A DNA stretch of 47,584 nucleotides from Fen-549 sp050011315 (lineage in GTDB: Bacteria; Actinomycetota; Thermoleophilia; Gaiellales; Gaiellaceae). The position numbers were made by a program, and so were the translations under genes. The stretch is from assembly GCA_050011315.1 (NCBI GenBank), contig JBEKJI010000016.1, positions 1 to 47,584 of the forward strand, in the 5' to 3' direction. How positions within the stretch are numbered: the first letter of the stretch is position 1; the number at the start of each line of letters is the position of its first letter. Below are positions 31,296-39,112 of this stretch, one piece after another. The notes beneath the pieces were generated by a model. It did not search any database and was not told where the DNA came from. It saw only the letters and a list, made by a program, of their open reading frames with translations.

Positions 31296-32741
31296 ATGGC
31301 GCCACCTCTCGACCTACGCGAGTGGATCGCCCGGCTCGAGCGCGCGGGCGAGCTGACCCGTATCGCCGCCGAGGCCGATCCCGAGCTCGAGATCACCGAG
31401 ATCGCCGATCGTGCGGTCAAGGCGGGCGGGCCGGCGCTGCTTTTCGAGCACCCGAAGGGCTCCGAGCACCCGCTCCTGATCAACCAGTTCGGAACTGAAA
31501 AGCGCATGTGCCTGGCTCTCGGAGTCGAGACGCTCGACGAAGCCGCGCAGAAAGTCGCCTCTTTGATCGAGCTCGCCCCGCCGCAGGGCGCCCGCGCCAA
31601 GCTGCGCAAGCTACGCCAGCTGAAGTCGGCGGCCGCCAACTCGCAGCCGAAGCGAGTACGCCGTGGCGCCTGCCAGCAGATCGTGCTCACAGGCGATGAG
31701 ATCGATCTCGGGCTGCTGCCGGTGCAGCGCTGCTGGCCCGGCGATCCGGCGCCCTTCATCACGCTTCCGGCGGTGATCTCGCACGACCCCCGCACGGGCG
31801 CCCGTAACGTCGGCATGTACAGGATGCAAGTCGTCGACAAGCGAACGACTTTCATGCACTGGCAGGTGCACAAAGACGGCGCCGCCAGTTGGCGAGGCAT
31901 GGGTGAGCGGCTCGAGCTGGCGGTCGCGATCGGGCTCGATCCGGTAACCACTTACGCCGCCACCGCACCGCTTCCGCGCGGTCTCGACGAGCTGATGCTG
32001 GCGGGGTTGCTGCGCGGCGAGCCGGTCGAGCTGGTGAAGGCGAAGACCGTCCAGATCGACGTGCCGGCCGAGGCGGAGATCGTGCTCGAGGGCTATGTCG
32101 AGCGCGGCGAGGTCGGGGTCGAAGGACCGTTTGGAGACCACACCGGCTTCTACTCCCCGGCCGATCGGTTCCCCCTCTTCCACCTCACCGCGATGACGAT
32201 GCGCGAGGACGCGATCTACCCCTCGATCGTCGTCGGTAAGCCTCCCGCCGAGGACGCCTGGCTGGGCAAGACGAGCGAGCGCTTGTTCCTGCCCGCGATC
32301 AGAAGCGCCCTGCCCGAGCTCGTCGACCTCGATCTCCCGGTCGCCGGGGCCTTCCACAACTGCGCCATCATCTCGATTCGCAAGGACTACCCCAACCAGG
32401 CGCGCAAGGTGATGAACGCCGTCTGGGGCCTCGGGATGCTCAGCCTGACCAAGGCCGTCATCGTGGTCGACGAGCACGTCGATCCGCACGACTACGAAGA
32501 TGTCTTCTTCCACGTCTGCGCGAACGTCGATCCAAAGCGCGACGTCACGATCGTCGAGGGGCCGCTCGACCAACTCGATCACTCGGCCGCGCTCGAGTGC
32601 TTCGGAGGCAAGATCGGCATCGATGCCACGCGCAAGGAGGCTGCCGAGGGAGCCCGCGAATGGCCGCAGGAGATCGAGATGACCGGGGCCGTTCGCGAGC
32701 TGGTCGACCGGCGCTGGCGCGAGTACGGCATCCAGCTCTAG
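31296..32741 (+). CDS. UbiD family decarboxylase (menaquinone-type)
   Basis: A 481-residue UbiD-like protein. These use prenylated FMN to decarboxylate aromatic or unsaturated acids. Conserved segments: FITLPAVISHDPRTGARNVG, YRMQVVDKRTTFMHWQ (prFMN and metal contacts), GYVERGEVGVEGPFGDHTGF with the conserved Glu region, and NAVWGLGM. In futalosine-type organisms UbiD/UbiX-like pairs are proposed to remove the carboxyl of the prenylated 6-naphthoate; the location upstream of ubiX, ubiE and the mqn genes fits that. ATG 31296 matches the family start; GAGACT lies 7 bases upstream. The frame upstream to 30945 is a repeat, not coding. Confidence 0.9.
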   Translation: MAPPLDLREWIARLERAGELTRIAAEADPELEITEIADRAVKAGGPALLFEHPKGSEHPLLINQFGTEKRMCLALGVETLDEAAQKVASLIELAPPQGARAKLRKLRQLKSAAANSQPKRVRRGACQQIVLTGDEIDLGLLPVQRCWPGDPAPFITLPAVISHDPRTGARNVGMYRMQVVDKRTTFMHWQVHKDGAASWRGMGERLELAVAIGLDPVTTYAATAPLPRGLDELMLAGLLRGEPVELVKAKTVQIDVPAEAEIVLEGYVERGEVGVEGPFGDHTGFYSPADRFPLFHLTAMTMREDAIYPSIVVGKPPAEDAWLGKTSERLFLPAIRSALPELVDLDLPVAGAFHNCAIISIRKDYPNQARKVMNAVWGLGMLSLTKAVIVVDEHVDPHDYEDVFFHVCANVDPKRDVTIVEGPLDQLDHSAALECFGGKIGIDATRKEAAEGAREWPQEIEMTGAVRELVDRRWREYGIQL

Positions 32742-32852
32742 ACGGATCGGCGCGAACGCGGCACCCTCTCCAGGGACGGTTTCCATCCGGGTAAAAGAGA
32801 TCGAGACCCGTCGTCGGTCTCCCAACCGCGCTAGGCTCCAGTTGAGGTATCA

Positions 32853-33449
32853 GTGAAAGTATTCGTTGGCATAACAGGTGCTTCGGGAATGCCGTATGCG
32901 GCGAGGCTGCTCGAGCTGCTCGCGGGCGGAGGTTGCGAGGTCGGTTTGTGCGTCTCGGACGCGGGCGTCCAGGTGCTTGCCACCGAGCTCTACGACGAAC
33001 CGCGCCTGGCACGCGACGAGACGCTCGCGCGTCTGACCGCGCCCGTCGGCGAGACCGTGCGCATCTTCGATCCGAGCGACTACAGCTCGCCGTATGCGAG
33101 CGGCTCCGCTCGCGTAGACGCCTACGTGATCTGCCCCTGCTCGATGTCGAGCGCCGGCCAGATCGCCGCCGGCGCCGGCTCGAACCTGATTCACCGCGCC
33201 GCCGCGGTGGCACTCAAGGAGGAGCGAAAGCTCGTGCTCGTCCCGCGCGAGACTCCGCTCTCGCTCGTTCATCTCGAAGCACTCTCGACACTGCGCCGGG
33301 CCGGGGCGACGATCGTTTTCGCAGCTCCCTCCTTCTACGGCCGGCCGCGCACGCTAGAGGATCTGGTCGACACCGTGATCGCACGGGTACTCGACCAGCT
33401 CGGCCTCGAGCATGAGCTGGGGCCCCGCTGGGGAGAAGGATGGAAGTGA
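32853..33449 (+). CDS. ubiX: UbiX-type flavin prenyltransferase
   Basis: A 198-residue protein of the UbiX/Pad1 family that makes prenylated FMN, the cofactor of UbiD. VFVGITGASGMPYAARLLE at 3-21 is the FMN phosphate loop. CPCSMSSAGQIAAGAGSNLI near residues 93-112 and PRETPLSLVHLEAL near 130 are the family motifs. GTG 32853 is preceded by TTGAGG at about 8-13 bases, and by TAGGCT 15 bases away. It is 111 bases after ubiD and overlaps the next gene by 10 bases, so ubiD, ubiX and ubiE are neighbours in one pathway. Confidence 0.92.
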   Translation: MKVFVGITGASGMPYAARLLELLAGGGCEVGLCVSDAGVQVLATELYDEPRLARDETLARLTAPVGETVRIFDPSDYSSPYASGSARVDAYVICPCSMSSAGQIAAGAGSNLIHRAAAVALKEERKLVLVPRETPLSLVHLEALSTLRRAGATIVFAAPSFYGRPRTLEDLVDTVIARVLDQLGLEHELGPRWGEGWK

Positions 33450-34132
33450 GTGTCGTGAACGGCACCCTCGAGCCGGAGGCGGTTCGGACGATGTTCGACC
33501 GGATCGCACCCGTCTACGACCGGATGAACCGGCTGATGACGGCCGGGCTCGACAGGCGCTGGCGCGAACGGACGGCTCAGCGGGTCGTGCGCCCCGGCGA
33601 TCGCGTCCTCGACGCCGCCTGCGGCACGGGCGATCTGGCGCTCGCCGATCTACTCGCGGGCGCCGAGCAGGTCGTGGGCGTCGACTTCTCCGAACCGATG
33701 CTCGAATGCGCCCGGCAGAAATCCAGCGCGATCGAGTGGATTCGTGGAGATCTTTCGCGACTCCCCTTTCCCGATGCCGGCTTTCAGGCGGCGACCGTCG
33801 GCTTCGGACTGCGCAACGTCCCGGATCTCGACGGAGCGCTGCGCGAGTTGAGACGCGTGCTCGAGCCGGGGGGGCGCCTGGGCGTTCTCGAGATAACCCG
33901 GCCCCGCGGACTGCTCGCTCCCTTCTACCGGCTCTGGTTCGATCTGCTCGTGCCCCTGGCGGGGAAGCTCCTTCCGGGGGGATCGGCGTACACCTACCTG
34001 CCCGCGAGCGTCCGGCGGTTCCACACCCCCGAGGAGCTCGCCGGCCGGATCGCACAGGCCGGCTTCGAGCAGATCGGCTACCGCCTCTTTGCCGGCGGGA
34101 TCGTGGCACTTCACACGGGAGTCGCGCGGTGA
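33440..34132 (+). CDS. menG: Demethylmenaquinone methyltransferase (UbiE/MenG)
   Basis: A 230-residue SAM-dependent methyltransferase that completes menaquinone by C-methylation. FDRIAPVYDRMNRLMTAGLD at 19-38 is the UbiE N-terminal signature, DAACGTGDLAL near 57-67 the SAM motif I, FGLRNVPDLDGALRELRRVL near 118-137 the second signature, and PGGRLGVLEI the post-motif. It begins inside the UbiX frame, and its TGA overlaps the GTG of the polyprenyl synthase gene as GTGA. Tight coupling supports one transcript. Confidence 0.93.
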   Translation: MEVSVVNGTLEPEAVRTMFDRIAPVYDRMNRLMTAGLDRRWRERTAQRVVRPGDRVLDAACGTGDLALADLLAGAEQVVGVDFSEPMLECARQKSSAIEWIRGDLSRLPFPDAGFQAATVGFGLRNVPDLDGALRELRRVLEPGGRLGVLEITRPRGLLAPFYRLWFDLLVPLAGKLLPGGSAYTYLPASVRRFHTPEELAGRIAQAGFEQIGYRLFAGGIVALHTGVAR

Positions 34133-35064
34133 GCGCGGTCCGGTCGTACGAGCCGTTCGAGCTGGTCCGGAGCTCGCCCGGGCTCGCGAGCTACCTGGAA
34201 GCGGTCGAGCTGCGGCTCGACAGCCTGCTCGGGGACGGCGGCGGCGTCATCGACAGAGCCGCCTCCCAGACCCTGCACGCGGGCGGAAAGCGGATGCGAC
34301 CGTTGCTGGTGTTTCTCTCCTCGCCGATCGACCGGCCTGCGCCGGTCGCCGCCGCGGTCGCGGTCGAGCTCGTCCACCTCGCCTCGCTCGTTCACGACGA
34401 CCTGATCGACGGAGCCGCGCTACGCCGCGGCGCTCCTTCCATATGGAGCGCGTTCGGCAAGCGGATTGCGATGGCCAGCGGCGACTGTCTGTTCGCGCTC
34501 GCCTTCTCGGAGCTGGCCCGCGAGGGCGATCCGGGCGGGCTCGAGGCGCTCGCCGAGGCGGCGCTCGCACTCACCCAGGGCGAGGCGCTGCAGCGCGAGC
34601 AGCTCTTCGACCCCTCCACCAGCGTCGATGACCAGCTGGACAGGTGCGCGCGCAAGACCGGAGCGCTTTTCTCGGTCGCCTGCCGGCTCGGCGCCGGCGA
34701 CGTTTCCAGCCCTCTCGGCGACTACGGGCTCGCGCTCGGCATCGCCTTCCAGATCGTGGACGACATTCTCGACTGCGTGGCCGAGGCGGGAGAGACGGGC
34801 AAGACGCCCGGCACTGACCTGCGCGAGGGCGTACCGACGGTACCTTTGCTCCTGGCGGCCGAGCGGGACGCGCTGGTCCGGGCCGCTCTGGCGGGAGGAT
34901 CCTGCGCTGGGGCTCTCGAGCGGGTGGCGGCGACCGGCGCGCTGGAGCGCTCCCGGGAGATCGCCCGCGGATACGCACGCGAGGCCTGCGGGCACCTCGA
35001 CGGACACTGCCGCGCGCATGCGCTCGAAGCGCTCGCACAGGTGGTCGTGGAGAGAACGAGATGA
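34129..35064 (+). CDS. Polyprenyl diphosphate synthase
   Basis: A 311-residue trans-polyprenyl synthase that builds the quinone side chain from allylic diphosphate and isopentenyl diphosphate. GGKRMRPLLVFLS near residues 48-60, the first aspartate-rich motif HDDLIDGA near 90, GDCLFALA near 118, and the second motif QIVDDILD near 207-214 are visible. The first motif is DDLID, the usual DDxxD. Product length cannot be told. GTG 34129 overlaps the menG stop by four bases. Its own stop overlaps the mqnE ATG as ATGA. Confidence 0.9.
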   Translation: MSAVRSYEPFELVRSSPGLASYLEAVELRLDSLLGDGGGVIDRAASQTLHAGGKRMRPLLVFLSSPIDRPAPVAAAVAVELVHLASLVHDDLIDGAALRRGAPSIWSAFGKRIAMASGDCLFALAFSELAREGDPGGLEALAEAALALTQGEALQREQLFDPSTSVDDQLDRCARKTGALFSVACRLGAGDVSSPLGDYGLALGIAFQIVDDILDCVAEAGETGKTPGTDLREGVPTVPLLLAAERDALVRAALAGGSCAGALERVAATGALERSREIARGYAREACGHLDGHCRAHALEALAQVVVERTR

Positions 35065-36176
35065 GCCTGGCTGCGCAGACGGACGGTGCCGCGCTCGAGC
35101 TCGTGCGCGAGAAGGTGGAGAGCGGCGAGCGCCTCGATCTCGCCGACGGAATCGCCCTGTTCGAGTCGGACGACCTGCTCGCGCTCGGTCAGCTCGCCGA
35201 GCGTGTCCGGCGGCTGCGTGGCGGGAGCGACGAGGCGTACTTCGTTCGCAATCTCACTCTCAACCAGACCAACGTCTGCCGCGTCAAGTGCAAGTTCTGC
35301 GCCTTCGCCCGCTCGGCTCGCGAGGAGGGCGCCTACACCCTCAGCCCCGCCGAGCTCGCGGACGATGCATCGCGGGCCTTCGAGCGCTCGCCCTTCAGCG
35401 AGCTCCATCTCGTCAACGGCGAGAGCCCGCACATTGACTTCGCCTGGTACCTGGAGACCGTGCGCGCCCTGCGCGAGGCACTGCCTGGCGTGCACCTCAA
35501 GTGCTACTCGGCCAGCGAGATCCATCACATCTCCACCCTCTCGGGACTGTCCTACGAGCAGGTGCTCGTCGAGCTCAAGAAGGCTGGGCTGGGATCGCTC
35601 ACCGGCGGCGGCGCCGAGGTCTTCTCGGCCCGGGTGCGCAAGCTGATCGCGCCCGGCAAGGAGCCCGCCGAGGCCTGGCTCGAGGTCAATCGAGTCGCCC
35701 ACTCGCTCGACATCCCGAGCCACTGCACGATCCTCTACGGGCACGTCGAGACGGTCGAGGAGCGCGCCCGGCATCTGCTTCGCCTGCGCGCGCTCCAGGA
35801 CGAGACGGGCGGCTTTCTCGCCTTCGTCCCGCTCGCCGTTCATCTCGAGAACACGAGGCTCGACCTCGACGGAGGCTTCGGCCCCACCGGCGCCGACGAC
35901 CTGAAGATGATCGCCGCCTCGCGCCTGCTGCTCGACAACATCGCCCACATCAAGGCCTACTGGATCTCGATCGGCCTGCCGCTCGCGCAGGTGGCATTGC
36001 AGTTCGGAGCCGACGACGTTCAGGGCACGGTCGGGCGCGAGCAGGTCTTCCACGCCGCCGGCGCGCACACCGAGACCGAGCAGGGCGTCGAGCGCCTCGT
36101 TCGCTTCATCCGCGCCGCCGGCCGCGTCCCGGTCGAGCGCGACACCCTCTACAACGAGCTCAGGCGCTGGGAGTAG
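35061..36176 (+). CDS. mqnE: Aminofutalosine synthase MqnE
   Basis: A 371-residue radical SAM enzyme that joins the MqnA product (3-[(1-carboxyvinyl)oxy]benzoate) to SAM-derived adenosine, giving aminofutalosine. The CxxxCxxC cluster motif CRVKCKFC is near residues 73-80. LHLVNGESPHIDF, HHISTLSGLSYEQVLVELKK and GLGSLTGGGAEVFS are MqnE-type segments (MqnC differs by GGHHP and SVPGGGAEIL). ATG 35061 overlaps the polyprenyl synthase stop. Substrate and partner genes flank it, and the order here is mqnE, AhpD-like, mqnA, mqnC. Confidence 0.93.
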   Translation: MSLAAQTDGAALELVREKVESGERLDLADGIALFESDDLLALGQLAERVRRLRGGSDEAYFVRNLTLNQTNVCRVKCKFCAFARSAREEGAYTLSPAELADDASRAFERSPFSELHLVNGESPHIDFAWYLETVRALREALPGVHLKCYSASEIHHISTLSGLSYEQVLVELKKAGLGSLTGGGAEVFSARVRKLIAPGKEPAEAWLEVNRVAHSLDIPSHCTILYGHVETVEERARHLLRLRALQDETGGFLAFVPLAVHLENTRLDLDGGFGPTGADDLKMIAASRLLLDNIAHIKAYWISIGLPLAQVALQFGADDVQGTVGREQVFHAAGAHTETEQGVERLVRFIRAAGRVPVERDTLYNELRRWE

Positions 36177-36203
36177 CGGCGGAAAGAAGAAACGCGGCCG
36201 CTC

Positions 36204-36209
36204 TAGGCT
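36204..36209 (+). promoter_or_regulatory. Possible -10 box of the AhpD-like gene
   Basis: TAGGCT lies 36 bases before the ATG at 36246, leaving a short leader. It would give the inserted AhpD-like gene its own transcript inside the mqn cluster. Confidence 0.3.
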
Positions 36210-36245
36210 CACGACAAACACCGCGAAGTAATCGACTCAGACAGG

Positions 36246-36605
36246 ATGCTCATGGACGATACGAACAGCGAGAAGATCGAGAAATTCGTTCGAGACCGCA
36301 AGCGCGGCCACGCGAAACTCACCAAGTCGTCAAAGGGCTACCGGCTGTTCGCCGAGCTGGATCAGTACACGTTCGGTGACGGCGCCCTGGAGACGAAAGA
36401 AAAGGAGCTAATCGCTCTCGGCATCTCGATCCATAAGAACTGCGAGCCGTGCATGGAGTGGCACATCCACGAAGCGCTGAAGAGCGGAGCCACGAGAGAG
36501 CAGATAATCGAGGCGATCGAGGTGGGGATAGAGATGGGCGGCGGCCCGGCATCGGTGTCGGCGCGCTTCTCGATGGACGTTCTCGATTACTACTCGCAGA
36601 AGTGA
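36246..36605 (+). CDS. AhpD-like carboxymuconolactone decarboxylase family protein
   Basis: A 119-residue all-alpha protein of the AhpD/CMD family. The redox motif NCEPCMEWHIHEALKSGAT near residues 67-85 holds CxxC plus the conserved His, as in AhpD peroxiredoxin reductases. KEKELIALGISIHKNC precedes it. Family members reduce peroxides or act on lactones. Position between mqnE and mqnA is unusual; a role protecting radical SAM clusters or quinone intermediates is only a guess. ATG 36246 or 36252 could start it; the former follows GACAGG. Confidence 0.88.
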   Translation: MLMDDTNSEKIEKFVRDRKRGHAKLTKSSKGYRLFAELDQYTFGDGALETKEKELIALGISIHKNCEPCMEWHIHEALKSGATREQIIEAIEVGIEMGGGPASVSARFSMDVLDYYSQK

Positions 36606-36623
36606 CCTAGAACGGGCGATGCA

Positions 36624-37379
36624 ATGATCAGATTGGGGCGAATCTCGTACGTGAACATGGCGCCGGTCTACTACCGGCTCCAGGCCGACGTCGAAGAGGT
36701 CACCGGCGTACCGACCGGGCTGGCACGGATGCTGCTCGCCGGCGAGGTGGACGTGGCCGCGATCCCCTCGATCGAGTACGCCCGTAACGCCGAGGTGCTG
36801 GAGATGCTGCCGCGGCTGTGCGTCTCCTCCGACGGAGCGGTGGACTCGATCCAGCTCGTCTCCAGCATCGCTCCCGAGCACCTGCGCCGAATCGCGGTCA
36901 CGCCCGAGAGCGCCACCACCGCGGCGCTGGCGAAGGTTCTCTTCCCGCAGGCCGAGCAGGTGCCGCTGGGAGAGCCCGCGCAGGCGAAGCTCCTGATCGG
37001 AGACGCGGCCCTGCGTAGCGCCTTCGAGGATCCGACGCCCCATTACGACCTCGCCCGTATCTGGCGCGAGCGCACCGGGCTGCCGATGGTTTTCGCCGTC
37101 TGGGCCTACCGGCGCGGTACTGTCCCCGGGATCCGCGAGCTCGAGGAGGCACTTCTCTCGTCGGTTCGGGCCGCCCGTTCGGAGCCCGAGCGCCTGGCAC
37201 AGGAGGCGAGCGAGCGCTACGGCTATCCGGCCGGCTTCCTCGCCCGTTACTTCGAGAAGCTGCGCTACAGCTTCGGCCCGCGCGAGCGGGAGGGACTGCT
37301 CACCTTCTACGAACTGGCCAGCTCGGTCGGAGCGCTCGAGCGCGTGCCCGAGCTGGCGGCAAGCGCGGTCGCCGAATGA
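36624..37379 (+). CDS. mqnA: Chorismate dehydratase MqnA
   Basis: A 251-residue MqnA, which dehydrates chorismate to 3-[(1-carboxyvinyl)oxy]benzoate, the first step of the futalosine pathway. The N-terminus RLGRISYVNMAPVYYRL, the GEVDVAAIPSIEYAR segment near 47-61, and LLIGDAALRSAF near 125 are typical; the fold is a periplasmic-binding-protein-like enzyme. TAGAAC precedes the ATG by 10 bases and may be a weak promoter. Its TGA overlaps the mqnC ATG as ATGA. Confidence 0.92.
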   Translation: MIRLGRISYVNMAPVYYRLQADVEEVTGVPTGLARMLLAGEVDVAAIPSIEYARNAEVLEMLPRLCVSSDGAVDSIQLVSSIAPEHLRRIAVTPESATTAALAKVLFPQAEQVPLGEPAQAKLLIGDAALRSAFEDPTPHYDLARIWRERTGLPMVFAVWAYRRGTVPGIRELEEALLSSVRAARSEPERLAQEASERYGYPAGFLARYFEKLRYSFGPREREGLLTFYELASSVGALERVPELAASAVAE

Positions 37380-38482
37380 GCGCGAGTGTCGCCACCGCAA
37401 GTGGAGTCGCCGAAATCCTGACGCGCACGCTCGAAGGCGAGCGCCTCTCGGACGAGAACGCCCTCACACTCCTTCGCTCGCGCGAGCTCCTCGCCGTCGG
37501 ACGGGCGGCGAACGAGATCCGCAACCGCAAGACCGATCCCGACCGCGTCACCTTCGTGGTCGACCGCAACGTCAACTACACCAACATCTGCTCCGTCCGC
37601 TGCGAGTTTTGCGCCTTCTCCTGCGATCCCGGCGACCTACGCCACGGCTACCTGCTGCCGAAGCCGGTGCTGTTCAAGAAGATCGAGGAGACGTTGGCGC
37701 TCGGCGGCACCGGCATCCTCATGCAGGGCGGTCACCACCCCGACCTCGGCTTCGCCTACTACGACGATCTCTTCCGCTCGATCAAGAATCGCTACGAGAT
37801 CCATCTGCACGCTCTCTCTCCCTCCGAGATCCTGCACATCTCCAGACGGTCGAAGCTGACAACGGTCGAGACGCTCAGGCGCCTGCACGAGGCCGGGCTC
37901 GACTCCGTTCCGGGCGGCGGCGCCGAGATCCTGGTCGACCGGGTGCGCCGCTCGCTCTCGCCGCGCAAGGCCAAAACCGAGGAGTGGCTGTCGGTGATGC
38001 GGGAAGCCCAGAAGCTCGGGCTTTCGACCACGGCGACGATGATGTACGGCCACATCGAGACCCTGGCCGAGCGGGTCGAGCACATGCGCCGCATCCGCGA
38101 GCTGCAGGACGAGACCGGCGGCTTTCGCGCCTTCATCTCCTGGACCTTCCAGCGCGACGGCAACCGCCTGCAGGAGAAGGTCGCCGAAGAGACGCGCCCC
38201 ACCCCCTTCGACTATCTCCTCACTCAGGCCGTCAGCCGCCTCTACCTCGACAACGTCCCCCACATCCAGGCGAGCTGGCTCACGCAAGGACTGAAGATCG
38301 GGCAGCTGGCGCTCGCCTTCGGCGCCGACGACATTGGCTCGACAATGATCGAGGAGAACGTCGTCGCCTCGGCCGGCACCCACTTCACCACCACCACCGA
38401 GGAGCTCGTACACCTGATCCGCGCCTTCGGAAAGACGCCGGTGCAGCGGGATACCTACTACCGCGAGCTCAAGGTTTTCTGA
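37376..38482 (+). CDS. mqnC: Cyclic dehypoxanthine futalosine synthase MqnC
   Basis: A 368-residue radical SAM enzyme that cyclises dehypoxanthine futalosine. Cluster motif CSVRCEFC at about 72-79; MQGGHHPDLGFAYY, HALSPSEILHIS and AGLDSVPGGGAEILVDRVR are the MqnC-defining segments. Its product is the substrate of MqnD (10174). ATG 37376 overlaps mqnA. A strong palindrome follows its stop. Confidence 0.94.
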   Translation: MSASVATASGVAEILTRTLEGERLSDENALTLLRSRELLAVGRAANEIRNRKTDPDRVTFVVDRNVNYTNICSVRCEFCAFSCDPGDLRHGYLLPKPVLFKKIEETLALGGTGILMQGGHHPDLGFAYYDDLFRSIKNRYEIHLHALSPSEILHISRRSKLTTVETLRRLHEAGLDSVPGGGAEILVDRVRRSLSPRKAKTEEWLSVMREAQKLGLSTTATMMYGHIETLAERVEHMRRIRELQDETGGFRAFISWTFQRDGNRLQEKVAEETRPTPFDYLLTQAVSRLYLDNVPHIQASWLTQGLKIGQLALAFGADDIGSTMIEENVVASAGTHFTTTTEELVHLIRAFGKTPVQRDTYYRELKVF

Positions 38483-38498
38483 GCTCGGCTCGGGCTCC

Positions 38499-38549
38499 GG
38501 GGTCAGATCTTGCAAACAGGCAAGGTGCACGAATGCAAGATCTGACCCC
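38499..38549. repeat. Perfect 16-bp inverted repeat, REP-like
   Basis: GGGGTCAGATCTTGCA (38499-38514) and TGCAAGATCTGACCCC (38534-38549) form a perfect 16-bp stem with a 19-base loop, 16 bases after mqnC. It could terminate mqnC transcription, but the absence of a T-tract and its resemblance to dispersed GGGGTCAGA...TCTGACCCC palindromes in other genomes (from memory) suggest a REP-type mobile repeat. It is unrelated in sequence to the palindrome at 3859-3893. Confidence 0.65.
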
Positions 38550-38585
38550 GCCGGGACGAGTGCGAGAAAACGGTAGGCTCCCGCC

Positions 38586-39050
38586 GTGATCCAGCAGCTT
38601 CTCGGCACGCGCCCCTTCCAGGTCGCGATCGTCGTCCACGACGTGCACGAGGCCGCGGCTCGCTACAGCAAGCTGTGGGGAATCGAGGACTGGGTCTTCG
38701 TCGAGAACGGCCCCGAGAACATGCACGGGCTGCACTACATGGGCGAGCCGGCCGACTTCTCGATGCGCCTGGCGCTGACCGGCTCCGACCCGCAGCTCGA
38801 GCTGCTGCAGCCGCTCGAGGGCCCCTCGATCCTGGCCGACTGGCTCGAGCGCCGCGGCGAGGGCCTGCACCACCTGGGCGTGATCGTCGCCTCGGTGGAC
38901 GAGACGATCGCGCAGATGACCGCCGCCGGGATCAAGTGCGTGCAGCACGGCTACGGCTTCGGCGCGGACGGCTCCGGCGCCTTCGCCTTTTTCGACACCG
39001 AGGCCGAGCTCGGCTGCCTGATCGAGGCGATCGAGCCGGCGAACGAGTAG
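38586..39050 (+). CDS. VOC/glyoxalase family protein
   Basis: A 154-residue protein with paired beta-alpha-beta-beta-beta modules of the vicinal oxygen chelate fold. PFQVAIVVHDVHEAAARYSK opens the first, and LHHLGVIVASVDETIAQMTA the second. EGLHHLGV and FFDTEAELGCLIE resemble methylmalonyl-CoA epimerase and related enzymes, with His and Glu ligands possible. The substrate is unknown. GTG 38586 follows TAGGCT (38574-38579) by 6 bases. Confidence 0.82.
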   Translation: MIQQLLGTRPFQVAIVVHDVHEAAARYSKLWGIEDWVFVENGPENMHGLHYMGEPADFSMRLALTGSDPQLELLQPLEGPSILADWLERRGEGLHHLGVIVASVDETIAQMTAAGIKCVQHGYGFGADGSGAFAFFDTEAELGCLIEAIEPANE

Positions 39051-39112
39051 AGCCGGCCCGCTCCGGATCTGCTCCATCCGGGTGGGCGTTTCGGCTACCG
39101 TGCCTGGCGCCA

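Noticed and set aside
34722..36221. A 499-codon minus-strand frame opposite mqnE and the polyprenyl synthase gene
   Set aside because: Shadow frame; both plus-strand genes have clear catalytic motifs.
38675..39112. Upstream extension of the NAGPA-like gene through the VOC gene
   Set aside because: It overlaps a well-supported VOC gene in another frame; the signal peptide starts at GTG 39113.
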